Below the pieces are notes generated by a model. That model was not told the origin of the DNA, ran no database searches, and saw nothing but the letters and a program-made list of their open reading frames with translations. The position numbers and the translations under genes are program-made. DNA of 64,000 nucleotides, taken from the NCBI RefSeq assembly GCF_023914155.1, contig NZ_JAMWYS010000032.1, positions 1 through 64,000 on the forward strand, given 5' to 3'. Origin of the DNA: Solitalea agri (GTDB taxonomy: Bacteria; Bacteroidota; Bacteroidia; Sphingobacteriales; Sphingobacteriaceae). Shown piece after piece: positions 34,124 through 43,130 of the stretch (position 1 is the first letter of the stretch; each line of letters opens with the position of its first letter).

Positions 34124-35242
34124 TTGAGCAAGGAGCATCAATATCGAATAGCCGTACTGACAAGCTCACGTGCAGATTACGGAATCTATCTTCCATTGTT
34201 ACGCAAATTGGCGCAAGACAATAGTTTTGAGTTGCGAATTATTGCATTTGGAACGCACCTTAGTCGTTTCCACGGATATACAGTTGATCAGATTGTAAAA
34301 GATGGATATAAAATTGACCATCAAGTGGAAACCGTTCTGGCTTCAGATTCCGAACAAGCAATTGCAGATTCAATGGCATTAACAATGCAAAAATTTTCAG
34401 CAATATGGAGTTATGAGAAAAGTAATTATGATCTGGTCTTTTGCTTAGGTGATCGTTACGAAATGTTTGCTGCTGTTGCTGCTGCTGTTCCGTTTAATAT
34501 AAAATTTGCTCATATCCATGGGGGAGAAACAACTTTAGGAGCAATAGACAATAAATTTCGGCACTGTTTGAGCTTATTTGCTGATTACCATTTTACAGCT
34601 ACAAAGGATTATTCTGAGAAAGTTTCAAGCATAATAGGTTCAAATAATAATGTATATAATGTTGGAGCACTTAGTTTAGAAAATATTAATGATATAGATA
34701 TTTACTCAAAAGAGGCTTTTCAGAGTGTTTTCGGAATTGACATAAATAAAGGGAGTGTCTTGGTCACTTTTCATCCAGAAACTGTTTCAGTTGAAAAGAA
34801 TAAGGAATATGTAAGGGAATTGATTGCTGCACTTGATGAACTAGACGATCAGATTATTATCACGATGCCTAATACCGATACCATGGGTAATATAATGCGT
34901 AAGGAGTATGAACATTTTATTGCTTCAAAGCCTAACGTGATTGGTATTGAAAACTTTGGAACGAAAGGATATTTCAGTTGCATGAAGTATGTAAAATATT
35001 TAGTTGGTAATTCTTCGAGTGGAATTATCGAAGCTGCTTCCTTTAATAAATACGTGATAAATATTGGTGATCGTCAAAAAGGGAGAACCACATCTCAGAA
35101 TATTATCCAAGTTGATCCGATTAAATCCCAAATCCTTGAAGGGTGCACATTAGCAAATACGCGTGGTGATTATGCGGGCCAAAATGTGTATTTCTCAGAA
35201 AATCCTTCAAAAAAAATAATTAACGTTTTAAAAAAAATATGA
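34124..35242 (+). CDS. legG: UDP/GDP-sugar hydrolysing 2-epimerase (NeuC family)
   Basis: LegG releases the nucleotide and inverts C2 of the diacetamido-trideoxyhexose to feed LegI. The protein is a NeuC/WecB-type GT-B-fold enzyme with SSRADYGIYLPLL at the start, CLGDRYEMFAAVAAA, FAHIHGGETTLGAIDN, TFHPETVS and the C-terminal GNSSSGIIEAA. The frame is open from a TTG at 34088, overlapping legI, but the family start fits the TTG at 34124 (MSKEHQYRIAVL), giving 372 aa. It overlaps legF by ATGA. Confidence 0.88.
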   Translation: MSKEHQYRIAVLTSSRADYGIYLPLLRKLAQDNSFELRIIAFGTHLSRFHGYTVDQIVKDGYKIDHQVETVLASDSEQAIADSMALTMQKFSAIWSYEKSNYDLVFCLGDRYEMFAAVAAAVPFNIKFAHIHGGETTLGAIDNKFRHCLSLFADYHFTATKDYSEKVSSIIGSNNNVYNVGALSLENINDIDIYSKEAFQSVFGIDINKGSVLVTFHPETVSVEKNKEYVRELIAALDELDDQIIITMPNTDTMGNIMRKEYEHFIASKPNVIGIENFGTKGYFSCMKYVKYLVGNSSSGIIEAASFNKYVINIGDRQKGRTTSQNIIQVDPIKSQILEGCTLANTRGDYAGQNVYFSENPSKKIINVLKKI

Positions 35243-35940
35243 ATGATATGTCTGATACACTTTTTGTTCTACCTGCAAGAGGAGGCTCCAAAGGTATTCC
35301 GCTTAAGAATATTAAGTTATTAGGTGATAAGCCACTAATTCAATGGTCAATTGAAGTAGCTAAGAAATTGACAATTGATGAACATATTTGTATGACAACA
35401 GATAGCCCTCATATAAAAGAAGTTGTTGAACAATTTGGGCTACGTGTTCCATTTCTTCGTCCAGATGCATTGGCAACGGATTCTTCAGGAACATATGAAG
35501 TTTTACTACATGCATTGAGCTATTATGAAGGATTAGGAAGGCATTATAAAAAGATTGTATTGTTACAGCCTACTTCACCATTTAGAACAAAGGAACAAGT
35601 TGAAGCTGCAATTGAACTTTATGCTGATAATTTAGACATGGTTGTATCTGTTAAGGAGTCACGGGATAATCCTTATTACAATTTGTTTGAAGAAAACCTG
35701 TCGGGTTTTTTATCTAAATCAAAAGAAAGCCAGTATGTAAGAAGGCAAGACTGTCCATCTGTATATGCCTACAATGGAGCTATTTACGTTATTAATGTTG
35801 ACTCATTAAAAGCAAAGCCTATACATCAGTTTGTGAAGATTAAAAAGTATTTAATGGATGATATTACATCAGTAGATATAGATATCCCATTGGACTGGGA
35901 ATGGGCAGAGTTTTTAATTAAAAGAAACTTGTTAGATTAA
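35239..35940 (+). CDS. legF: CMP-legionaminate (CMP-nonulosonate) synthetase
   Basis: This enzyme activates the nonulosonic acid with CTP for transfer. The 233-aa nucleotidyltransferase has the CMP-NeuAc synthetase signatures LPARGGSKGIPLKN, PLIQWSI, LLQPTSPFRT and YAYNGAIYVIN near the end, with DIDIPLDWEWAEF closing the protein. It overlaps legG by ATGA and completes the set legB-legC-acyltransferase-legI-legG-legF. A CMP-sialic or CMP-pseudaminic specificity cannot be excluded from motifs alone. Confidence 0.9.
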   Translation: MNDMSDTLFVLPARGGSKGIPLKNIKLLGDKPLIQWSIEVAKKLTIDEHICMTTDSPHIKEVVEQFGLRVPFLRPDALATDSSGTYEVLLHALSYYEGLGRHYKKIVLLQPTSPFRTKEQVEAAIELYADNLDMVVSVKESRDNPYYNLFEENLSGFLSKSKESQYVRRQDCPSVYAYNGAIYVINVDSLKAKPIHQFVKIKKYLMDDITSVDIDIPLDWEWAEFLIKRNLLD

Positions 35941-36009
35941 AAAAATAACTCTTCGCACAGCTTCTCAATAGCCTAGTGATTTAGTTTTTAATGATAGATA
36001 TTGAAATAC

Positions 36010-37089
36010 ATGAACGACAACCCGAAAGAAAAGATATCAACTGATGAGATCTCTTTAAAGGATTTAATAAAGAAAATAAAGGAATGGCGATTGTATTTAA
36101 TCTCAAAATGGCAAATTATATTATTGGCTACTGTTTTGGGTGGAGGAGTTGGTTTGCTATATTCTTTTATAACAAAACCTGTATATACTGCAAATCTTAC
36201 TTTTGCTCTTGAAGAAGATTCGGGAAGTGGTGTCAAAGCATATTCTGGTTTAGCTTCGCAATTTGGAATTGACTTAGGCAGTGGAACAAATGGGGCATTC
36301 ACAGGTGATAATATACTGGAGTTGATGAAATCTCGTTCCATGGTAGAACGAGCTCTTCTGACTTCAGTAAATATTAATGGTAAGAAAGAAAGCTTGGCAG
36401 ATTATTATATTGGTGTTAATAAATTGAGGGAAAAATGGGCTAACAATCCAGAATTAAGTAAGGTGTCATTTACCTTGAATAGTAACCCTGATAAATTCAC
36501 AAGACTGCAGGATAGTTTAATCGGAAATTTTTATGAAAATTTATTTAAAAAGTCATTGACTGTTGATAAAGTTGATAAAAAACTAAGTATTATTTCTGTC
36601 AAATGTAAATCAAAAGATGAATTATTTGCTAAATCCTTTATTGAGGCATTAGTAAGTGAGGTCTCAGATTTTTATATACGAACGAAGACTGGTCGTTCAA
36701 AAAAGAATGTTGATATTTTACAGGCTAAGGCGGATTCTATTAAATCCGAATTATATAAAGCCCTATACGGAAAAGCCGTTAGTATTGATCAGGTTCCTAA
36801 CCTAAATCCAATAAGACAGGTTGCAATTGTTGGCGGACAAAAAAAAGAATTTGAAGTTCAGATTCTGGCTACAGCCTACGGCGAAGTACTTAAAAATTTG
36901 GAAATTTCTAAGATTTCCTTACTTAAGGAAACTCCTTTTATTCAAGTGATTGATAAACCTGTATTTCCACTCTCCGTTGATAAAGTAAGTAAGATAAAAA
37001 GTTTCATAATTGGGGCATTTTTATTTGGATTTCTTTCAGGCTTTTTTTTATTGATAAAATATATCTATAAAGAACTTATTGCAGATTAA
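36010..37089 (+). CDS. Wzz-like chain-length regulator
   Basis: The protein has two membrane segments, near residues 37-57 (LATVLGGGVGLLYSF) and near the C-terminus (IIGAFLFGFLSGFFLLI), with a large periplasmic domain between, starting in the Wzz motif PVYTANLTFALEE. Wzz proteins set polysaccharide chain length with Wzy. There is no tyrosine-kinase domain, so it is not a full Wzc. The ATG at 36010 (359 aa) is preferred over a TTG at 36001. It interrupts the sugar-synthesis genes. Confidence 0.85.
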   Translation: MNDNPKEKISTDEISLKDLIKKIKEWRLYLISKWQIILLATVLGGGVGLLYSFITKPVYTANLTFALEEDSGSGVKAYSGLASQFGIDLGSGTNGAFTGDNILELMKSRSMVERALLTSVNINGKKESLADYYIGVNKLREKWANNPELSKVSFTLNSNPDKFTRLQDSLIGNFYENLFKKSLTVDKVDKKLSIISVKCKSKDELFAKSFIEALVSEVSDFYIRTKTGRSKKNVDILQAKADSIKSELYKALYGKAVSIDQVPNLNPIRQVAIVGGQKKEFEVQILATAYGEVLKNLEISKISLLKETPFIQVIDKPVFPLSVDKVSKIKSFIIGAFLFGFLSGFFLLIKYIYKELIAD

Positions 37090-37142
37090 GTTGTATTGTA
37101 TTGTTTTTAAAACGATAGCTTTGTTTTTTTAAAATATTACTT

Positions 37143-38186
37143 GTGAATTACAGAAAGCATTTGATTCATAAAGATAAAGAGGTTATTTCAGCACTTAGAA
37201 TGTTAAATGAACTAGCCCTTGATTCTATATTATTCGTTGTAGATGATAACGATAGACTAATAGGTTCCTTAACTGATGGTGACATTCGGCGGGGATTGAT
37301 TAAAGAATTAACTTTAGAAAATCAACTTATTGATTTTATTCAACCTCATCCTGTTTTTATCGAAAACGGAAATTATACTATTGAGGACTTGCATAAATTT
37401 AAAGAAAGGAGTTTAAAAATCATTCCTATACTTAATGAATCTCATCAAGTTATTGAAATTTTAAACTTTAGGCTTCAGAAATCTTTATTACCTCTTACTG
37501 CACTTATTATGGCTGGTGGCGAAGGTGTCCGATTGAGGCCTCTAACGGAAAATACACCCAAACCAATGTTGAAGGTTGGTGATAAACCCATAATTGAATA
37601 TAATATTGATCGATTGAAATTATTTGGGATTAGAAATATTTTTATATCAATCAAATATTTGGGAGAACAACTGATAGATTATTTTGGAGATGGTAGTCAA
37701 AAAGGCATTAATATACAATATATTAAAGAAGATGAACCATTAGGAACAATTGGAGCTATTTCATTGTTAAAGGGAATTGCTCATGATAATCTATTGGTAA
37801 TGAATTCCGATATTCTTACTAATATTGATTATGAGGATTTTTATTCATCTCATAGGAATAACTGCTCTACTATGAGTGTTTCATCCGTCCCCTATAATGT
37901 AAAAATTCCATATGCAGTTTTGGAAACGAATGATCATTCTGTGGTTTCTTTTGTTGAAAAACCTACGTATACTTTTTATTCCAATGGCGGAATTTACCTT
38001 ATTAATAAAGAAATACTAAGCTGGGTGCCTAAAAATCAAATATTTCATGCTACAGATTTGATGCAAGAAGTAATAAAAAGAGGAGCAAAATTAACCAATT
38101 ATCCTTTACTGGATTATTGGTTAGATATAGGAAGGCATGAAGATTATATAAAAGCACAAGAGGATATTAAGCATATTAAGTTCTAA
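37143..38186 (+). CDS. ptmE: CBS-domain sugar-phosphate nucleotidyltransferase (PtmE-like)
   Basis: This 347-aa fusion has a CBS pair in its first ~110 residues (VDDNDRLIGSLTDGDIRRGL) and a nucleotidyltransferase domain from ~118 (LIMAGGEGVRLRPLTENTPK, NSDILTNIDYEDFY, EKPTYTFYSNGGIYLI). The Campylobacter PtmE homologue makes the GDP-activated glucosamine that starts legionaminic acid synthesis, so a role in producing the LegB substrate fits the context. The CBS pair suggests control by nucleotide binding. The start is GTG at 37143. The exact nucleotide cannot be read from sequence. Confidence 0.85.
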   Translation: MNYRKHLIHKDKEVISALRMLNELALDSILFVVDDNDRLIGSLTDGDIRRGLIKELTLENQLIDFIQPHPVFIENGNYTIEDLHKFKERSLKIIPILNESHQVIEILNFRLQKSLLPLTALIMAGGEGVRLRPLTENTPKPMLKVGDKPIIEYNIDRLKLFGIRNIFISIKYLGEQLIDYFGDGSQKGINIQYIKEDEPLGTIGAISLLKGIAHDNLLVMNSDILTNIDYEDFYSSHRNNCSTMSVSSVPYNVKIPYAVLETNDHSVVSFVEKPTYTFYSNGGIYLINKEILSWVPKNQIFHATDLMQEVIKRGAKLTNYPLLDYWLDIGRHEDYIKAQEDIKHIKF

Positions 38187-38196
38187 TAAAAGATTA

Positions 38197-39180
38197 ATGT
38201 TAGGAAAGATTTATAAAGTCTGTATAGTTGGAGTGGGTCAATTGGGTAGCAGGCATTTACAATCGCTTGCGAAAGTTGATTTACCATTGAAGATTTACGC
38301 TGTTGACCCATCTTTGGAGTCTTTAAAAGTAGCAGAGTCTAGATTTTTAGAGATCGAATCAGTGAATTTTAAAGAGGCGTGTTTTTTAACAGAAACAGAT
38401 TCTGTACCAATGGAGTTGGATTTAGTTATTGTAGCTACCAACTCCATGAACCGAAAAGATATTATTAATAATTTACTAGGTTCGAGGGAAGTAAATTGTT
38501 TACTTCTTGAGAAATTTCTTTTTCCAAGAATTTCAGATTATAAACATATCTCTGAGCTTCTTCAAAAAAAGCAAGTTAAGACCTTTGTTAATTGCCCAAG
38601 AAGAGCTTTCGAGTTTTATAAAAAAATTGCTACGGGAATTAATAGTATTGTTAATTTTTCAGTATCTGGATCTAATTGGATGTTGGGTTGCAATTCAATA
38701 CACTTTCTTGACTTGTTTGCAAAATTATCAGGAGTAAATTCGGTTGAATTTATAAATGAGGAGTTGGATGAAGAAATTATTCCTTCCAAAAGAGCAGGTT
38801 ATATTGAGTTTACAGGGACAATTCAATTAAGAAGCTCAAGAGGAGATGTTTTTTCTGCGACATCATACAAAAGTGGTACTCATCCAGTTATTGTTAAAAT
38901 TGACTGTGCGGATCAATACTGGGTTATAAATGAAAGAGACAAAACATATCAATATAGCTCTGAAATAAATAATTGGGTTGTAGAAACTGGGGCTTTTGAG
39001 ATACCTAATCAAAGTAAAATAGGAACAGCTATAATCGAAGATATTTTAAAAAATGGAGATTGTGATCTGACTCCGTATGATGTGTCCGCGAACCTTCATC
39101 TAATTTTGCTAAGCACTTATATGGATAAGTATAAAAGAAGTTTGGCAGTCGAAAGTATTGATTTATGTCCGATAACTTAA
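38197..39180 (+). CDS. Gfo/Idh/MocA-family oxidoreductase, copy 1
   Basis: The 327-aa protein starts with a Rossmann nucleotide loop (VCIVGVGQLGSRHLQSL), then a typical EKFLFPRISDY segment where the family has EKP, and a C-terminal alpha/beta domain. Family members oxidise or reduce sugar nucleotides with NAD(P). It follows the ptmE-like gene and ends by overlapping copy 2. In legionaminic acid clusters of other bacteria such oxidoreductases are commonly adjacent, but their substrate is uncertain. The catalytic EKP motif is altered (EKF), so activity is not guaranteed. Confidence 0.75.
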   Translation: MLGKIYKVCIVGVGQLGSRHLQSLAKVDLPLKIYAVDPSLESLKVAESRFLEIESVNFKEACFLTETDSVPMELDLVIVATNSMNRKDIINNLLGSREVNCLLLEKFLFPRISDYKHISELLQKKQVKTFVNCPRRAFEFYKKIATGINSIVNFSVSGSNWMLGCNSIHFLDLFAKLSGVNSVEFINEELDEEIIPSKRAGYIEFTGTIQLRSSRGDVFSATSYKSGTHPVIVKIDCADQYWVINERDKTYQYSSEINNWVVETGAFEIPNQSKIGTAIIEDILKNGDCDLTPYDVSANLHLILLSTYMDKYKRSLAVESIDLCPIT

Positions 39181-40145
39181 GTATGAATTCTAATGTATTA
39201 ATTGTTGGGGCCGGGGCTATGGCCATTGAATATTTTAATATCTTGAAGTCTTTGGACATCAATGTATTTGTTATTGGTAGAAGCAAGGATTCGGCAGTTA
39301 AGTTTGAACAGGCTACTTCTTATAAACCATTTGTAGGTGGAATTAATGAATATATAAAGTTACATAACAAACCTGCTTTTTCTAAAGCAATCATTGCGAC
39401 AGGCACCGAAGCTTTAAAGGATACAGTACGAATGCTTGTGGACTGGGGAATTAAAAATTTACTAGTTGAAAAACCAGGTGCTTTAAGTTTTGAGCAGTTA
39501 TATGAGTTGAATGAGTACTGTCATAATAAAGATTGTGCAATTTATATAGCTTATAATAGACGTTTTTATGAGTCTGTTGATAAAGCAAATGAAATTATCA
39601 AATTAGATGGAGGGGTTTCTTCCTTTAATTTTGAATTCACAGAATGGAGCCATAAAATAGAACCATTGACAAAGGCGGAGGGTGTTAAGGAAAATTGGTT
39701 CTTTGCCAATTCAACTCATGTTGTTGATTTGGCGTTTTATCTAGGAGGAGGCCTCCCTGTAAGGATGAGTCCGTTTGTGTCAGGTCAATTGAACTGGCAT
39801 TCAGTAGCAATTTTTGCAGGTGCTGGTTTGACTTCTAATAATGCATTATTTACATATCAGGCTAATTGGAAAGCTCCCGGAAGGTGGGGTATTGAGATAT
39901 TAACACTAAAACATAAGCTCTATTTGCGTCCACTAGAAGAATTGAAGATACAAAAGCTTGGTTCTATTGAAATAGAGGATGTTCCTATAGATAATTGTCA
40001 TTTAGAACAGAAATTCAAACCGGGCCTATTTAAACAAACGTCTGAGTTTATTAATGATCATGTATCTAATTTGGTCACCCTTAAGCAGCATACTCAGAAT
40101 AGTAAAATTTATGAGAAAATACTAAAAGGAGAAACTTTGAAATAA
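39165..40145 (+). CDS. Gfo/Idh/MocA-family oxidoreductase, copy 2
   Basis: The 326-aa protein has a Rossmann start (VLIVGAGAMAIEYFNIL), the family EKPGAL motif around residue 105, and AYNRRFYESVDKA. It therefore keeps the EKP catalytic Lys that copy 1 lacks. Its start codon at 39165 lies within copy 1's end, so the two are translated together and may form a heteromeric enzyme, but that is inference. The substrate is probably a sugar intermediate of the locus. Confidence 0.75.
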   Translation: MSDNLSMNSNVLIVGAGAMAIEYFNILKSLDINVFVIGRSKDSAVKFEQATSYKPFVGGINEYIKLHNKPAFSKAIIATGTEALKDTVRMLVDWGIKNLLVEKPGALSFEQLYELNEYCHNKDCAIYIAYNRRFYESVDKANEIIKLDGGVSSFNFEFTEWSHKIEPLTKAEGVKENWFFANSTHVVDLAFYLGGGLPVRMSPFVSGQLNWHSVAIFAGAGLTSNNALFTYQANWKAPGRWGIEILTLKHKLYLRPLEELKIQKLGSIEIEDVPIDNCHLEQKFKPGLFKQTSEFINDHVSNLVTLKQHTQNSKIYEKILKGETLK

Positions 40146-40166
40146 ATGAGAAACTAAAGATTTGCT

Positions 40167-40856
40167 ATGGTAATTATTATTATTACTGATTCACTCGGCT
40201 TACCTCGAAATAATCCAGAAATTGTAAAGCTGGAAGAAACTTATATTGAACTTCTTAGGACCGACTATAAGTGCGATAAAATCGTGAATATAAGTTTTGG
40301 AGGCGCTACAATTGAGATATTAAGCAATCAATTCTTCTCTTATTTTTCTTGTATTAATCCTGACTTAATTATTGTACAATCTGGCATTGTTGATTGTGCT
40401 CCACGAGCATTAAAGCAATGGGAGAATAAAGTGTTGCAAAGTAGCTCTATTCTTAGAAGTGTTTATAATTCTGTTATAAAGAAACATACTAAAAAATTAA
40501 GAGCTAAAAGAAATATTACATATACGTCTATTCATAAGTTTGAAAATATTTGTAATAAATTTTATGAGGCATATAAAAATAAAGTTTATTGGATAGGAAT
40601 TGCTCCGGCAAGCAAAGAGTATGAATTTAATTTGCCAGGAATAGCTTTAAATATTAGAAATTATAATAATGTTTTAAAGAATGTTTTTCAAAATAACTTT
40701 TTAGACATTTCAAATATAAGTATGGATTGTTTGATGAGTGATCATCATCACATTAATGTGAGTGGGCATACATATATATATCATAAGCTTAAGTCAATAA
40801 TTGACATGGAGTCAAAACTGTATGTAGGACTATCAAACGAAGAAATTCTTGAATAA
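40167..40856 (+). CDS. SGNH/GDSL-like hydrolase
   Basis: The 229-aa protein begins MVIIIITDSLGLPRNNPEI, where DS in TDSLG is the expected nucleophile motif. It then has FGGATIEI, QSGIVDCAPRALKQWE (where the family usually has GxND), and a late SDHHHINVSGHTYIY that supplies the Asp and His. This order fits SGNH hydrolases, many of which are esterases acting on polysaccharide O-acetyl groups. There is no signal peptide, so it may act in the cytoplasm on activated sugars or on the lipid-linked unit. Wzx overlaps its last base. Confidence 0.7.
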   Translation: MVIIIITDSLGLPRNNPEIVKLEETYIELLRTDYKCDKIVNISFGGATIEILSNQFFSYFSCINPDLIIVQSGIVDCAPRALKQWENKVLQSSSILRSVYNSVIKKHTKKLRAKRNITYTSIHKFENICNKFYEAYKNKVYWIGIAPASKEYEFNLPGIALNIRNYNNVLKNVFQNNFLDISNISMDCLMSDHHHINVSGHTYIYHKLKSIIDMESKLYVGLSNEEILE

Positions 40857-42163
40857 TGAGAATATTAAATTCTTTTCTTAAATCTGATCTCATCAAAAGC
40901 GGATTTGTTTATATATTTTCAGAAGCTATTAATAAACTTGTTTTATTCATTCTTCTTCCTATTCTTTCAGTACACTTAAGCCCAGCAGAATATGGATTAC
41001 TTGCAAATTTTCAGGTTTTGATTTTAATCCTTACTGTGCTTGTTGGCTTAAATATGACGGGAATTATTTCAGTTGAGTTTTACCGAAGCGCTAAAGAAAA
41101 ATTAAGCAATCTAATAAACAACATCTTATCAATATTAATAATTAGTATTGGGGTGTTTTTGCTTATTGTCGCACTTCTTCAATCTTACCTATATTCAGTC
41201 ACGGGGATTCCTTCTCTTTTAATATACAGTGTAGTTATAATTTGTGGCGCTCAAGCTATTGTTCAAATACGTTTAGAGTTTTGGCGATTGGAAAATAAAG
41301 CTGTAGTTTATGGGGTTTTCTATACAACCCAATCTGTAATTATTTCTTTATTAACATTGTATCTAGTAATATGGACGGATTTAGGTTGGCAGGGCGGCGC
41401 TTTGGCTATTGCAATAGGACAGGTTCTATTTATGATTATTGCATTAATAAGTTTGTGGAGAAATGGCTGGATCAATGGAAAAATTGAGTTTCAACATACC
41501 AAGTCAATTCTTTCATTTGGTATTCCACTAATTCCACATTCTTTAAGTTTTTGGATGCGTAATGGCTTGGATAGACTTTTAATGACATCATTTTTTGATG
41601 CAAAACATACGGGGCTGTATTCTGTAGGAGCACAACTAGCAGCTCCATTGCAAATGGTTGCATTTGCAATGAATAAAGCATATTCCCCCACTTTATTTAA
41701 AATGTTGGAAAATAAAGATGAAGAATCAAAGAGAAAAATTGTAAAAATGATTTGGGGGGTTTTAGGAATTACATTGGTATTAACTATTATTATTGAGTTT
41801 TTGTTGCCGATTATAGTTGGATGGTTATTAGATGCACGCTACAGAAAATCATTCGATTACTTCTACTGGATAAATATTTCATATTTTTTCTCAACGGTTT
41901 ACTTCTTAATAGGCAATTTTATTTTTTATTTTAAGAAAACACATTTATTAACATATGTAACCTTCGGAACAAGTTTGTTACATGTTCTTCTAACAATAAT
42001 TGCTTTAAAATATATTGGTCCTATAGGTGTAGCTATTACTACACTTTTTACATCAATTATTGTAGCAACTTTAACCATTTATGTTGTTAATAGTATTTGC
42101 AAAATGCCATGGTTTTATTTTTGGAGGAGCTCAAAAATAAAAAAAGAGGAATATTGTATTTGA
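40856..42163 (+). CDS. Polysaccharide flippase, Wzx-like
   Basis: The 435-aa protein has about 12 predicted membrane segments and the MATE/PST-like first helix region KSGFVYIFSEAINKLVLFIL. A conserved Arg/Asn-rich stretch FWMRNGLDRLLMTSFFDAKH lies mid-protein. It should move the lipid-linked repeat unit across the inner membrane. Together with the Wzy-like gene downstream it defines a Wzx/Wzy-dependent locus. Codon use is AT-rich, like the neighbouring locus genes. Confidence 0.88.
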   Translation: MRILNSFLKSDLIKSGFVYIFSEAINKLVLFILLPILSVHLSPAEYGLLANFQVLILILTVLVGLNMTGIISVEFYRSAKEKLSNLINNILSILIISIGVFLLIVALLQSYLYSVTGIPSLLIYSVVIICGAQAIVQIRLEFWRLENKAVVYGVFYTTQSVIISLLTLYLVIWTDLGWQGGALAIAIGQVLFMIIALISLWRNGWINGKIEFQHTKSILSFGIPLIPHSLSFWMRNGLDRLLMTSFFDAKHTGLYSVGAQLAAPLQMVAFAMNKAYSPTLFKMLENKDEESKRKIVKMIWGVLGITLVLTIIIEFLLPIIVGWLLDARYRKSFDYFYWINISYFFSTVYFLIGNFIFYFKKTHLLTYVTFGTSLLHVLLTIIALKYIGPIGVAITTLFTSIIVATLTIYVVNSICKMPWFYFWRSSKIKKEEYCI

Positions 42164-42166
42164 ATT

Positions 42167-43126
42167 ATGGAACAAGCATTAGTAGATGTCTATGTATGCA
42201 GTAAACCCTTGCAATGGTTTAATATACATAATCTTAATCATTCTAAAGAAAGAAGAAATATTTTAATTGTTATCGATTCTTTTAGTGGTTCATCTGATTT
42301 TTGTAAAAGGCTTAGTGAATATGATAATATTTGGAGCGAAATATTGATAGCAGAATCGAGAAGTGATTCTGTTAAATTAGCCTCTAAGTTTAAAATTCAT
42401 TCCTTGCATGTTGATTGTGATTATGGAATTGTTGGGTATAAATACTCATTGCTTAAGCCTCATTTTTTTTATGTTATTGAGGAAGGATTTGGTCCGTATG
42501 TAGATAAAATTGCAGAAAAATCTGTTCCTTTTATTAAAATGGTCTTGTTTAAACTTTTAGGCTGGGGGACCTATTTGGGTGGAGCACCTTTTACAAATGG
42601 AATATATTTGTATAATCCAGCTTATTACATTAATAAATGGAACTGTCCTAAAGAGAGAATATTAAACTTTAATTATAGTTTTTTTGAGTTATTAAGGAAA
42701 GAGAGCTTAATTCTAGAAAATGTTTTCCCTATCCCAGAATATATTTCAAATGTTAAGCAAGGAAAAGTACTACTTTATTTAACAGCGTATGATATAAAAG
42801 ATTTAGCGGTTAACTACATTATAGACAATACTGATTTCTTTGATACTGTTATAATTAAACTGCATCCACATTTAAAAGAAGAGCCAGTTGAAATAAAAAA
42901 AATTAGAGAAATTATTGGGGATAAACTTATTGCATTTAATTCCAATATTTTAGCTGAATTAATAATCTCAAATTTGTCAGATACAAATGAGTTAACAATT
43001 ATTAATGAAGGAAGCGCCTCTTGTTTATATATAACAGATCCTACTATAAAGCTTATTGATTTAAAAAGTAAATACAATGAAGAGATTGAGATGTTTAAGG
43101 TAGCACTATCAAACAATAACCACTAA
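42167..43126 (+). CDS. Glycosyltransferase with sialyltransferase-like motifs (GT52/polysialyltransferase type)
   Basis: The 319-aa protein carries the three short motifs shared by bacterial sialyltransferases of the GT-B group: an acidic-acidic-Gly motif (VIEEGFGPY, Glu105-Gly107), an HP motif (IIKLHPH, His233-Pro234), and a Ser-containing loop near the end (NEGSASCLY). The rest is AT-rich, with Ile/Asn/Lys bias. In a locus that makes a CMP-nonulosonic acid, it is the best candidate for the transferase that adds it. Family assignment is by motif only, so a nearer relative may be an uncharacterised transferase. Confidence 0.6.
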   Translation: MEQALVDVYVCSKPLQWFNIHNLNHSKERRNILIVIDSFSGSSDFCKRLSEYDNIWSEILIAESRSDSVKLASKFKIHSLHVDCDYGIVGYKYSLLKPHFFYVIEEGFGPYVDKIAEKSVPFIKMVLFKLLGWGTYLGGAPFTNGIYLYNPAYYINKWNCPKERILNFNYSFFELLRKESLILENVFPIPEYISNVKQGKVLLYLTAYDIKDLAVNYIIDNTDFFDTVIIKLHPHLKEEPVEIKKIREIIGDKLIAFNSNILAELIISNLSDTNELTIINEGSASCLYITDPTIKLIDLKSKYNEEIEMFKVALSNNNH

Positions 43127-43130
43127 CATA

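Noticed and set aside
30294-35940. Pseudaminic acid or sialic acid pathway
   Set aside because: LegB/LegC-type enzymes and a NeuC-type hydrolysing epimerase are present; the PseB and PseG types are not. Sialic acid would not need legB/legC.
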